Assembly (NCBI GenBank): GCA_002367255.1
Contig: DFBD01000043.1
Location: forward strand, 1 to 14,034
Source of the DNA: Rhodobacterales bacterium UBA3089
GTDB taxonomy: Bacteria; Pseudomonadota; Alphaproteobacteria; Rhodobacterales; Rhodobacteraceae
Direction: 5' to 3'
DNA length: 14,034 bases
A program made the translations under genes and the position numbers. The notes beneath the pieces were generated by a model that was not told the origin of the DNA, did not search any database, and was given only the letters and a program-made list of their open reading frames with translations. This document shows positions 6,506 through 13,473 of this stretch, piece by piece. Each line of letters begins with the position of its first letter. The stretch's first letter is position 1.

Positions 6506-8179
6506 CTATGCCTGAAGACCTGTTTCCATTTGAATACCCGCACCCGGAGATTCTAGCAGGTCCACATCAATGTCGACCCCTATATTTTTAAGATCACGGG
6601 TAAAGTCGGATAGGCGGGTGGTGTCAGCCATTTCTGGCAGGATAATTGGTGTTTGCATATCAGCGTCACCCAACGTCGCGGATAAGGCGGCTTGCGGGTT
6701 TGAAAGGACCTCGCCCAACGCCCAGACATTATATGTGCAATTCACTGTCGGTCGCTTGAGGGCATCGAGAAAAATACGCTCGCGGTTGACCATACCTGTT
6801 GCTTTGGCACGCAGAAAATCCATGTTTTTGATATTCTGATTTAGCAGATCCAGCATCCAGCCGTGGCGAACGAAGTGCAAATTCGCGTGCGGATCAGTCA
6901 GAAGGAACTTGCCGATCTTGGGAAGGTCACTAATTTCGTAATGAAATGTTAACCCCTCATCGCGGGTGTTCCAGATGAGGTTACACAGGAAGTTTTCCGG
7001 AGCCAAATCACGAATAGCTGCGGAATTCGATATTCCGCCCGCACCCATTAACGCATCATTAACAAACCGCACACCGGATTTGGCAAATAGACGTCCGTGC
7101 GGACGCACCCTATCGTGGGTTTCTTGCCAGTCGTTAAAATTTGGAAAAACCGCGTTGAAGCCTGCGAATACATGGTAAGGCTTTGTGGTGGGCGAGTATT
7201 CCTCAAACCACTGACTGGGCGCACGCCCATGCATGTAAAGCCCGCTACGCCCGCTTTTCCGTCGGGCTGCGGCGGTGTCTATAGATTTGAAGTTCGGGGC
7301 TGCTGTTGCTTCGTCTACCAAGTTTATTGGCGAAGGGTTAAGAAACTGTTGATACAGCCCTCTGGCTCCTGCCCAGATTTTCCGCACAAAGAACGCGTCA
7401 ACCGTACCAAGTAATTCCGCGTGGTCGTCATAAAAGGCCGTCGGTTTTCCTTGGTGGTCAAAGCGGGAAAACAACAGCGAGCGTGACTCGATTGTGCGGG
7501 CATGGATGCGCACCAGCGTTTGAAAATACGACTCGTCCGGTATCCAGCATTTGCGGAAATACGCATCATATTGCGGTTTAGCAGGGTCGTTTAGGATGGC
7601 CTCCAGCGTTTGGCGACTAAGGCACCACCACTGGCTACCAATATGGGGGCGCAACCCGTCCGGCATACGTCGTTTAATACGCAGTTTCCGCTGCACCTCC
7701 ACCCATAGATCAAAAAGTTGCCGCTGTTTTTTCCATGAGAACGGGAAGCTAAGCGTGAACCGTTCGATCCCCAGCCCGTCCGCTATCCAGTCGTCATTAA
7801 CAATCGCGACGCTTTCTATGAAATCCACATTGCGGTTTTCCTGCAAATAAGCGGTAAACTCGGAAGGCGCACGGATTGGTAGGCTATCACCACTTAGCAA
7901 CATCACATGACCGGCATCCGGCCATTTGGCCAATATCCTGGAAGACATACAAAGCGTTGCCTCAACCAACGAGAAGCGCCCCCATTCGCATTCAATCCGT
8001 TTCGCCCAAAGAACATCTGGACAATTGCATAGCGAGGCTTTGAACTTTCTATAGTTGTCGGCTGATATGCTTTGATCAACATGCACGCAGACATGTAGAC
8101 CGGCATCTGACAAAAACCGGACGAGCTGCGTAACCCGCCCCAGATTATTATGCGCAAGGATCGCAATTGCCGGAGTCAT
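6506..8179 (-). CDS. GT14-like (core-2/I-branching) glycosyltransferase with extra C-terminal domain
   Basis: The N-terminal half (about 3-275) resembles the core-2/I-branching family GT14, whose members add GlcNAc or xylose to glycans. Visible marks are the opening AIAILAHNN, CVHVDQS (31-37), LLSGDSLPI (94-102, the family's LSGxDxPI), GSQWWCLSR (181-189) and PDESYFQT (214-221), whose Glu matches the catalytic-base position of the family. The second half (about 280-557) is a separate region I cannot name with certainty; I recall a DUF of the DUF5928 type at this place in alphaproteobacterial GT14 proteins. The start is set at ATG 8179, not GTG 8185, because GGAGG at 8186-8190 sits 6 nt before the ATG but touches the GTG. 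This ATG also gives a 4-nt ATGA overlap with the upstream gene. Sugar donor and acceptor are unknown. Confidence 0.82.
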   Translation of the reverse strand: MTPAIAILAHNNLGRVTQLVRFLSDAGLHVCVHVDQSISADNYRKFKASLCNCPDVLWAKRIECEWGRFSLVEATLCMSSRILAKWPDAGHVMLLSGDSLPIRAPSEFTAYLQENRNVDFIESVAIVNDDWIADGLGIERFTLSFPFSWKKQRQLFDLWVEVQRKLRIKRRMPDGLRPHIGSQWWCLSRQTLEAILNDPAKPQYDAYFRKCWIPDESYFQTLVRIHARTIESRSLLFSRFDHQGKPTAFYDDHAELLGTVDAFFVRKIWAGARGLYQQFLNPSPINLVDEATAAPNFKSIDTAAARRKSGRSGLYMHGRAPSQWFEEYSPTTKPYHVFAGFNAVFPNFNDWQETHDRVRPHGRLFAKSGVRFVNDALMGAGGISNSAAIRDLAPENFLCNLIWNTRDEGLTFHYEISDLPKIGKFLLTDPHANLHFVRHGWMLDLLNQNIKNMDFLRAKATGMVNRERIFLDALKRPTVNCTYNVWALGEVLSNPQAALSATLGDADMQTPIILPEMADTTRLSDFTRDLKNIGVDIDVDLLESPGAGIQMETGLQA

Positions 8180-9198
8180 GCCCACCCTCCCATCGACATT
8201 AGGCCCAGATTTTCAAGCTGACGCCAGTCTTCGAACTTTTGAGAATGTGCGTGATTAAGAACCGTGCTTTTACCATTCGCCGCCTTATACGCCCGGTATT
8301 CTCGGCCGCCTGCGTAATGCTGCCGCCGCTTTTCCTCGCGTACCGCCTTTTGGGCCAGATCGGGCAGGAACTTGGTGTGTAACAGACAACCGCAGATTTT
8401 TTCGCCGCCCCAATCCTCGAACGTTTTGTTTAACCCACGCGGAAGCAATGTGTGGGTAGAGCTGATAAACACATTTCCACGGGTCCATTTTACCAAGGGA
8501 ATTTTATTCAGTGCAGGTGCTTGGTCAGGGCTATCGGAAAAGAATGCCCGTTGACGTGGGCCGCCTTGAATCCACAGGTTACCATATTTTTTGTTAAGCT
8601 TTTGGGTGTAGTTGCCGCTGTCGAAGTGTGTCAGGGTTTTGAACGGACTTTGTCCCGACACATAATCCTGATCCTCAAGCGCGGTGGTGGGGTACAGATC
8701 CAGTAACAACGCGCCAAACGACTGTATAGACGAGGCATCAAGCCAGTCTGTAAGTGCGCGAAGCGGACGCGTATCGCAATATGGGTAAACGAAAAACTCG
8801 TCTACATCGACAATCAGACACCAGTGATTGCGAGCATACTTTCGTAACAGATTATTAACCCAATCCATACCGAAATTCGAACGCTTATAGCTGCCCTCGG
8901 AATACCAAAGTGAAACGTCGGGTTGCGCGGCAAGGAATTCTCCGGTGCCGTCATCCGAGGCATTATCAACAAAAAAGAAATGGTTAACGCCTAGGTTCCG
9001 ATAGTAATCCAGAAAGTACGAAAGACGGTGGCGTTCGTTATGCACGGTAGAAAACAGGAAAATGTCTGAATTTTGGCGTGTGCCTGATCGGTTATTAACC
9101 AAAGTGACTTCACGCCGCTTCCTTAATGCACGAATTCTACGCCGACGCCGTTGAAGACGCAGATAATATGACTCAAAAAATCGAGAAGTTATGCTCAT
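8176..9198 (-). CDS. Glycosyltransferase, GT2_4/GT92-like GT-A fold
   Basis: This is probably a cytoplasmic glycosyltransferase of the Glyco_tranf_2_4 / GT92-related group. The 340-residue protein opens its catalytic domain with IFLFSTVHNERHRLSYFLDYY (about 46-66), followed by HFFFVDNASDDGTGEFL (73-89) and the metal-binding DxD motif in DVDEFF (131-136). The C-terminal part has LLHTKFL and a basic helix with EEKRRQHYAGGREYRAY, a pattern I associate with this family. The N-terminus is strikingly basic: residues 14-29 contain eleven Arg and Lys, which could bind the membrane surface. It starts 18 nt after the GT4 stop, with no strong ribosome binding site in that gap, and its TGA overlaps the ATG of the GT14 gene. 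Donor and acceptor cannot be told from the sequence. Confidence 0.82.
   Translation of the reverse strand: MSITSRFFESYYLRLQRRRRRIRALRKRREVTLVNNRSGTRQNSDIFLFSTVHNERHRLSYFLDYYRNLGVNHFFFVDNASDDGTGEFLAAQPDVSLWYSEGSYKRSNFGMDWVNNLLRKYARNHWCLIVDVDEFFVYPYCDTRPLRALTDWLDASSIQSFGALLLDLYPTTALEDQDYVSGQSPFKTLTHFDSGNYTQKLNKKYGNLWIQGGPRQRAFFSDSPDQAPALNKIPLVKWTRGNVFISSTHTLLPRGLNKTFEDWGGEKICGCLLHTKFLPDLAQKAVREEKRRQHYAGGREYRAYKAANGKSTVLNHAHSQKFEDWRQLENLGLMSMGGWA
8186..8190 (-). promoter_or_regulatory. Ribosome binding site deciding the GT14 gene start
   Basis: On the minus strand GGAGG (8190 to 8186) is followed by 6 nt and then ATG at 8179. The alternative GTG at 8185 directly abuts the site and could not be used with it. 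The site lies within the last codons of the upstream transferase gene. Confidence 0.75.
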
Positions 9199-9216
9199 TT
9201 GGTACCGTACTAAGTT

Positions 9217-10455
9217 TTACACAATGTCAGCTAGAATAGTGTCAACTTTATGAAAATGCGCCTTCCATTTTGGTAATTTGGGTATTTTTTTCGCCAAACC
9301 ATCAGATATGCCATTAAGGGTTGCAGCTTGTCGTATTGCTTTGCTCCAGGCGTGTTGATCTTCGATGTTGGTATAAAGCGGGGCATCTTCTGCGATTTCG
9401 TGAAAACAGGGCAAATCCGAACAGATAACCGGAACCTGCATCTGAAGCGCCTCTACAAGCGGATATCCGAATCCTTCGGTAAATGAGGGGAACAGCAGCG
9501 ACCGCGCCCCTTTCACCAATGGGCCTAACTGCTCGTCCGTCATCCGGTTGTGTTCAAACACGGTTTTCCCCATGAAAGGGGCAGTGTCGAGCGTGTTAAA
9601 AACCGGTTCGCTCAACCAACCGCGTCGGCCGATAATGTGAAGATGAGGTATCTCGCTTTCCGGCAAGTCTTTATAAAACCCAGCCCAGATGTCCAGCAAT
9701 AACCGGTGATTTTTACGTGGCTCGATCGTGCCTAGGCAAACGAAATATGGCGTGGCCGAAGGGGCAACGGGTGCGGATTTGGCGTAAGGCAGCGGGTCAG
9801 TTCCCAGCAATACAACTTGCCCATCAACGAAGGTGCCCCACTTTTCAAACCAGCGGTGCATACGCTGTTCTGTGTCGCTTGAATTATAAATGAAGAAGTC
9901 CGCATGTTGGGTCAGCGCCTTCATTCGAAGGCCGAAATTCGCTGTACTCCGAGGGGGCGAAAATTGTGGAAAGTCTATGGGGATCAGGTCGTGGATCAAG
10001 ACAGCGATTTTGCCCGCCCCGCTACGCCTGAGCTTTGGCCAAAGGCTGGGGTGTAATTTTTCGTGCCCGACATTGAGGTAAATAAATCCAGCCGGAACGT
10101 GCGCTTTAAGCCCGCGCCCAAGAAACGGCCAAGCAAGAGCGAGCCGCCGGACGGTATGGCGTATCGGGGCCGCTTTACGATACTTCCGTCGGCCAATAAA
10201 TGCACCGATTCCAGGTTTGTCCCATGGACCATTCTGCTGGATAAGCGCGTAAAGTTCACGCATTGATTGTTGATCTAGCAGGGCAGATTGCCTGTTGAAT
10301 CTGGCTAGGAAAAGCACAGGGCCCGGGAATTCTAGAAAGTGTTCCAGATAGGCGCGCTCTACGCGATCAATGCCGGTCAGAAAACCTTGACTAGCCCCTG
10401 AAATCGTGCGCGAAATGTCAAAAACAACGGTAGCTGTATTACCCTTTCGCGCCAT
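9217..10455 (-). CDS. Glycosyltransferase family 4 (group 1)
   Basis: A GT-B fold retaining glycosyltransferase of the RfaB/WbaZ-like group 1 family, 412 residues. The acceptor-side N-terminal half begins VVFDISRTISGASQGFLTGIDRVERAYLEHF, a beginning seen in O-antigen and capsule mannosyl- or glucosyltransferases. The C-terminal donor domain starts near VCLGTIEPRKNHRLLLDIW, with Arg247 and Lys248 expected to hold the nucleotide-sugar phosphates. It continues to the E-x7-E motif in SFTEGFGYPLVEAL with Glu327 and Glu335. The start ATG at 10455 lies 7 nt after the galU stop; the galU TAG itself forms part of a TAGGG ribosome binding site, so the two genes are translationally close-linked. Coupling to galU is consistent with a UDP-glucose-dependent step, but GDP- or other sugar donors are equally possible. 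Confidence 0.9.
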   Translation of the reverse strand: MARKGNTATVVFDISRTISGASQGFLTGIDRVERAYLEHFLEFPGPVLFLARFNRQSALLDQQSMRELYALIQQNGPWDKPGIGAFIGRRKYRKAAPIRHTVRRLALAWPFLGRGLKAHVPAGFIYLNVGHEKLHPSLWPKLRRSGAGKIAVLIHDLIPIDFPQFSPPRSTANFGLRMKALTQHADFFIYNSSDTEQRMHRWFEKWGTFVDGQVVLLGTDPLPYAKSAPVAPSATPYFVCLGTIEPRKNHRLLLDIWAGFYKDLPESEIPHLHIIGRRGWLSEPVFNTLDTAPFMGKTVFEHNRMTDEQLGPLVKGARSLLFPSFTEGFGYPLVEALQMQVPVICSDLPCFHEIAEDAPLYTNIEDQHAWSKAIRQAATLNGISDGLAKKIPKLPKWKAHFHKVDTILADIV

Positions 10456-10462
10456 AACAACC

Positions 10463-11356
10463 CTACAGCTTGGCGGCTGTATTTTTGATGAAATCCGCCA
10501 GATCGTCTTTCAGGTCATCACGTTCCAGCGCAAAGGCAACCGTTGCCTTCAGGAAACCGGCTTTTGATCCGCAGTCATACCGCTGACCCTCGAAGGTGTA
10601 TCCGTAAACCTGACCGCCATCACGGGCCTCTTGGGCTATGGCATCGGTTAGCTGGATTTCGTCACCGCTACCTTGTTTCAGGTCTCGAAGGCGATTCATG
10701 ATCGACGGTTCCAGAATATAGCGCCCGATTGCAGCACATTTGGATGGCGCATCCTCCAACGCGGGTTTTTCTGCCATGTTATCGACGGTTAATAATGGCC
10801 CCTTTTTTTCGCTAACCGAAAGGATGCCGTAGGATGATACCTCCTGAGGTGTTACTTCCATTGCGGCGACCATGTTGCCGCCGGTTTCGGCGTATTGTTC
10901 GACCATTTGTTGCAAGCAGGGTTTTCCGGCTGCAATAACATCATCGGGTAACAGAACCGCGAAGGGCTCGTTCGAAATCAATCGGCGCGCACACCAAACG
11001 GCGTGTCCAAGGCCCAGCGCCTCGCGTTGGCGAATATAGGCGATTGCACCGCTGTCCATGTCCGTTGCGCGCAACTGCTTCATAAGCTCGGTTTTACCCT
11101 TTTTGCGAAGGGTTTTTTCCAGTTCCGGTGCGCCGTCGAAGTAATCTTCCAACGCGCTTTTGCCTTTAGCGGTCACAAAGATGAATTCCTTGATACCAGC
11201 GGCGCGTGCCTCGTCAATCGCGTATTGAATCAGCGGACGGTCGACCAGAGTCATGATCTCTTTAGGAATGGATTTAGTTGCTGGTAGGAACCGTGTGCCG
11301 AGACCGGCGACAGGAAAAATTGCTTTGGTAACTTTGCGGCGCATATTGAGTGTCAT
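10463..11356 (-). CDS. galU: UTP-glucose-1-phosphate uridylyltransferase
   Basis: GalU makes UDP-glucose from UTP and glucose-1-phosphate in the cytoplasm, feeding LPS core, exopolysaccharide and UDP-glucuronate/galactose pathways. The 297-residue length fits the family (about 300). The nucleotide-binding signature GLGTRFLPATKSIPKE spans 18-33, with the catalytic-type Arg22 and Lys32. Further marks are VTAKGKSALEDYFD (61-74), LGLGHAV, LLPDDVI, and GDEIQLTDAI with YDCGSKAGFLKA near the C-terminus. The first Met at 11356 is kept, although no good ribosome binding site precedes it; Met5 at 11344 is an alternative. It is the first gene of a five-gene minus-strand group, after a 96-bp AT-rich gap that contains TTAA repeats resembling a CtrA box. 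Confidence 0.96.
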   Translation of the reverse strand: MTLNMRRKVTKAIFPVAGLGTRFLPATKSIPKEIMTLVDRPLIQYAIDEARAAGIKEFIFVTAKGKSALEDYFDGAPELEKTLRKKGKTELMKQLRATDMDSGAIAYIRQREALGLGHAVWCARRLISNEPFAVLLPDDVIAAGKPCLQQMVEQYAETGGNMVAAMEVTPQEVSSYGILSVSEKKGPLLTVDNMAEKPALEDAPSKCAAIGRYILEPSIMNRLRDLKQGSGDEIQLTDAIAQEARDGGQVYGYTFEGQRYDCGSKAGFLKATVAFALERDDLKDDLADFIKNTAAKL

Positions 11357-11452
11357 CCATGTTTAATATGTTGTTAACCGTAGTTAATTGGTGTGCTGAG
11401 CTAAATCCATAATAAAATACGTAAATTGGTTAAGTACATTTTGTAATTGTAT
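11357..11452 (-). promoter_or_regulatory. AT-rich galU upstream region with CtrA-like TTAA repeats
   Basis: This is the only sizeable gap inside the minus-strand cluster and probably carries the galU promoter. On the plus strand it holds TTAA-N7-TTAAC at 11363-11378, which matches the CtrA consensus, and a third TTAA at 11384-11387 six bases further on. The box ends only about 7 bp before the galU ATG, so a bound regulator would more likely repress than activate. The best sigma-70-like pair on the minus strand is weak (TTAACC with TATGGA at 16-bp spacing), so no promoter is called with confidence. No terminator hairpin for the upstream GT2 gene is visible. Confidence 0.35.
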
Positions 11453-12682
11453 TTATCGGGCGGGGCTTTTCAGTATTCTGTCGGCCGGATATAATGCTGA
11501 AATACGGCAAATTTCTGACGTAAATCGTTGTTGGTAGTTAGTAATTTGCAATAAAGGCTGGGTGCGGGTCGATTTTCCGAACACGCCACCCCGGTGAAGC
11601 CAGTATCCGTCTTTGAAAGCCACCTGAAAATATCGCGGTGACGCGGAAAGTTGTATGACGCTAACGCATTTACCGACGTTAACCAATTCGCTGACGGTTT
11701 TGGCCATCCACTTGCTGTCGCGAGGGCTGGCGCATAGAATTACATGCTCGGAGTTGTGTGTTTCAAACTTGTGAAATTCGGATGGCAGGGCCGTGAAACC
11801 GGATGTGATCCGGTTCCGTTGCAAGCCCTCGGACATGCCGTTGCCTAGGGACTCCATCAACGAAGTAACATCGCGGCGTTTGATTTTGTGCTGTTCTACC
11901 AAGACCGTCATGCGGATTAACTGTTCGTTAGTGAAATTTCTAAGCGCTGAACTGCTATCGCTTTTCATATGGGTTTTGCAAAAATATGATTTGCTCGCGC
12001 CGATTTCGAACAAGTCGGTGGGAACGCGGTTCTGGGCGCGCCGCTCGCTTGCTGCATAGTGGTGGTGGACTTGTGCGTGCGGGACAACTGCGGTTTTCCA
12101 TCCTGCATGATCCAGACGTAACTTCGCGTCGGTCTCGTCCAGATAGAATCGGAAATTTTCGTCAAACCCGTTGATTTCAAGCAGCGCGGCTTTGCGAAAC
12201 GCCATGTTCGTACCGATCAATTTGACGGGTGTTTCACTTGATGCGGTAAAAACTGTGAACGGTAGCGTTTCATCGAGTTCGAACGGATGGTCCTGCCCCG
12301 TCAGGTCAAACCGCATCGCGCCCCATTGGCGGCTGATCCCGTTGCGGCCGCGTGTGAACCCTGTCACCGCGCCGATATCTTTGTTAACAAAAGGTGAAAC
12401 CAATCGTTCCAGCCAGGGCGGGTCGGGGATGGCGTCATCATCACAAAACGCGATGATATCGCCTGTCGCGACGGCAAGTCCGGCGTTTCTGGCGGCAGAG
12501 ATGTTAGCGTTCGTGAAAGGGACGTATTTAACATCGTTAACAAAAGGGGACGGTGCGATGTCTGCCACCACGATAACCTCGAAGCTATCGAGTGTTTGGT
12601 GGCGCAGGCTTTGCAACAAACGCAGCAGGTGCGCGGACCGTTTACGGCTGACGATTATCAGACTGACGAGTGCGGCCTTCAT
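11453..12682 (-). CDS. GT2 glycosyltransferase with truncated GT4-like tail
   Basis: The first 240 residues or so are a family 2 GT-A glycosyltransferase: VSLIIVSRKRSAHLLRLLQSL at the start, NISAARNAGL (60-69), the metal-binding Asp triad in AFCDDDAIPDPPWLE (81-83), GTNMAFRKAALLEINGFDENF (157-177) and DETD (182-185) as probable catalytic site. A linker follows. From about residue 312 the sequence looks like the start of a GT4 domain: HVILCASP, then a FKDGYWLHRGG stretch (356-366) and EICRISALYPADRILKSP. It ends at residue 409, where fused GT2-GT4 proteins would normally continue into the second Rossmann half. The start overlaps the kdsB stop by 4 nt (ATGA), so it is coexpressed with kdsB and cysQ. 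Donor and acceptor are unknown. Confidence 0.85.
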   Translation of the reverse strand: MKAALVSLIIVSRKRSAHLLRLLQSLRHQTLDSFEVIVVADIAPSPFVNDVKYVPFTNANISAARNAGLAVATGDIIAFCDDDAIPDPPWLERLVSPFVNKDIGAVTGFTRGRNGISRQWGAMRFDLTGQDHPFELDETLPFTVFTASSETPVKLIGTNMAFRKAALLEINGFDENFRFYLDETDAKLRLDHAGWKTAVVPHAQVHHHYAASERRAQNRVPTDLFEIGASKSYFCKTHMKSDSSSALRNFTNEQLIRMTVLVEQHKIKRRDVTSLMESLGNGMSEGLQRNRITSGFTALPSEFHKFETHNSEHVILCASPRDSKWMAKTVSELVNVGKCVSVIQLSASPRYFQVAFKDGYWLHRGGVFGKSTRTQPLLQITNYQQRFTSEICRISALYPADRILKSPAR

Positions 12683-13473
12683 ACCATCCCTTGGTCGCTA
12701 AGAATTTTTTCGATGCGGGTGATGTCCACGGGGTTGTTCAACTCCCAGAACGCACGGCCTTTGGCGTCAACTTCTACGCATTGAACGGGCACATTGTTTT
12801 CCATGAAACGTAGTTGCTCCAACCCTTCCCAATGCTCTAGTTTACCTTCATCCCAATCGTAGTACTGCCGAAGGGCCGAGGCGCGGTAGGCATAGACACC
12901 GACGTGGTGGAAGACGGGCACATCCTCATGTGGCTCAAACCGTCTGCCTGTGTAAGGCAGCACCTCTTTGGAAAAGTAGAGCGCTTTGCCAGAGGCATCA
13001 AACACCACCGTTGTCCCGCCTACGCGACCATTTTCACGGTCTTCCTGAAAGCCGTTAAGCGCGATTGCATCACAGCGTAAAACGGGCGTTGCCATGGCGA
13101 TATTCGGGTTTTGCATCGCGGTGACGACGTCATCGATGAACCACGGTGGGGTCAGCGGGGCATCACCTTGCAGGTTCACGACAATGTCGAACCCGTCGAG
13201 ATGATGGAGGACTTCAGCGCAGCGTTCCGTCCCGTTTTTGCAGGTGGAGGAGGTCATTATAACCTCGGCTCCAAAGTCCTCGGCCGCGTCCTTGATACGG
13301 GTGTCATCCGTCGCCACCACAACGCGATCTGCGCTTTTGACTTGTTGGGCGGCCTCCCATGTGCGTTGGATCAAGCTTCGACAGTCCCCGTTCACGCCGT
13401 GCAACCCCGCCAGAGGTTTTCCGGGGAAGCGGTTAGAGGCGTAACGTGCCGGAATGACGAGCAGTACGGGCAT
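12679..13473 (-). CDS. kdsB: 3-deoxy-manno-octulosonate cytidylyltransferase, divergent
   Basis: KdsB activates Kdo with CTP to CMP-Kdo, the donor for the inner core of LPS (or for Kdo-containing capsules). The 264-residue protein has the family's N-terminal VIPARYASNRFPGKPLAG (6-23, with Arg10, Arg15 and Lys19 in the nucleotide loop), VATDDTRI (53-60), CKNGTERCAEV (78-88, usually SGTDR) and NLQGDAPL (100-107), where Asp104 should bind magnesium. The usual QGDEP is QGDAP here, and the C-terminal G(V/I)DTPEDL segment is replaced by ELNNPVDITRI near residue 245. The features point to a KdsB-family enzyme of a divergent branch, perhaps with a related 8- or 9-carbon acid as substrate. Its ATG directly abuts the cysQ stop (TGAATG), and its own TGA overlaps the GT2 start. 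Confidence 0.85.
   Translation of the reverse strand: MPVLLVIPARYASNRFPGKPLAGLHGVNGDCRSLIQRTWEAAQQVKSADRVVVATDDTRIKDAAEDFGAEVIMTSSTCKNGTERCAEVLHHLDGFDIVVNLQGDAPLTPPWFIDDVVTAMQNPNIAMATPVLRCDAIALNGFQEDRENGRVGGTTVVFDASGKALYFSKEVLPYTGRRFEPHEDVPVFHHVGVYAYRASALRQYYDWDEGKLEHWEGLEQLRFMENNVPVQCVEVDAKGRAFWELNNPVDITRIEKILSDQGMV

Noticed and set aside
7048..7063. TTAA-N7-TTAAC match to the CtrA box inside the GT14 gene
   Set aside because: It lies deep in coding sequence, far from any gene start, and is explained by the codons for VNDALM; kept only as a warning about background matches.
12171..12701. 176-codon plus-strand open frame opposite the GT2 gene
   Set aside because: It is antisense to a clearly recognised glycosyltransferase, and the product has no domain or plausible composition.
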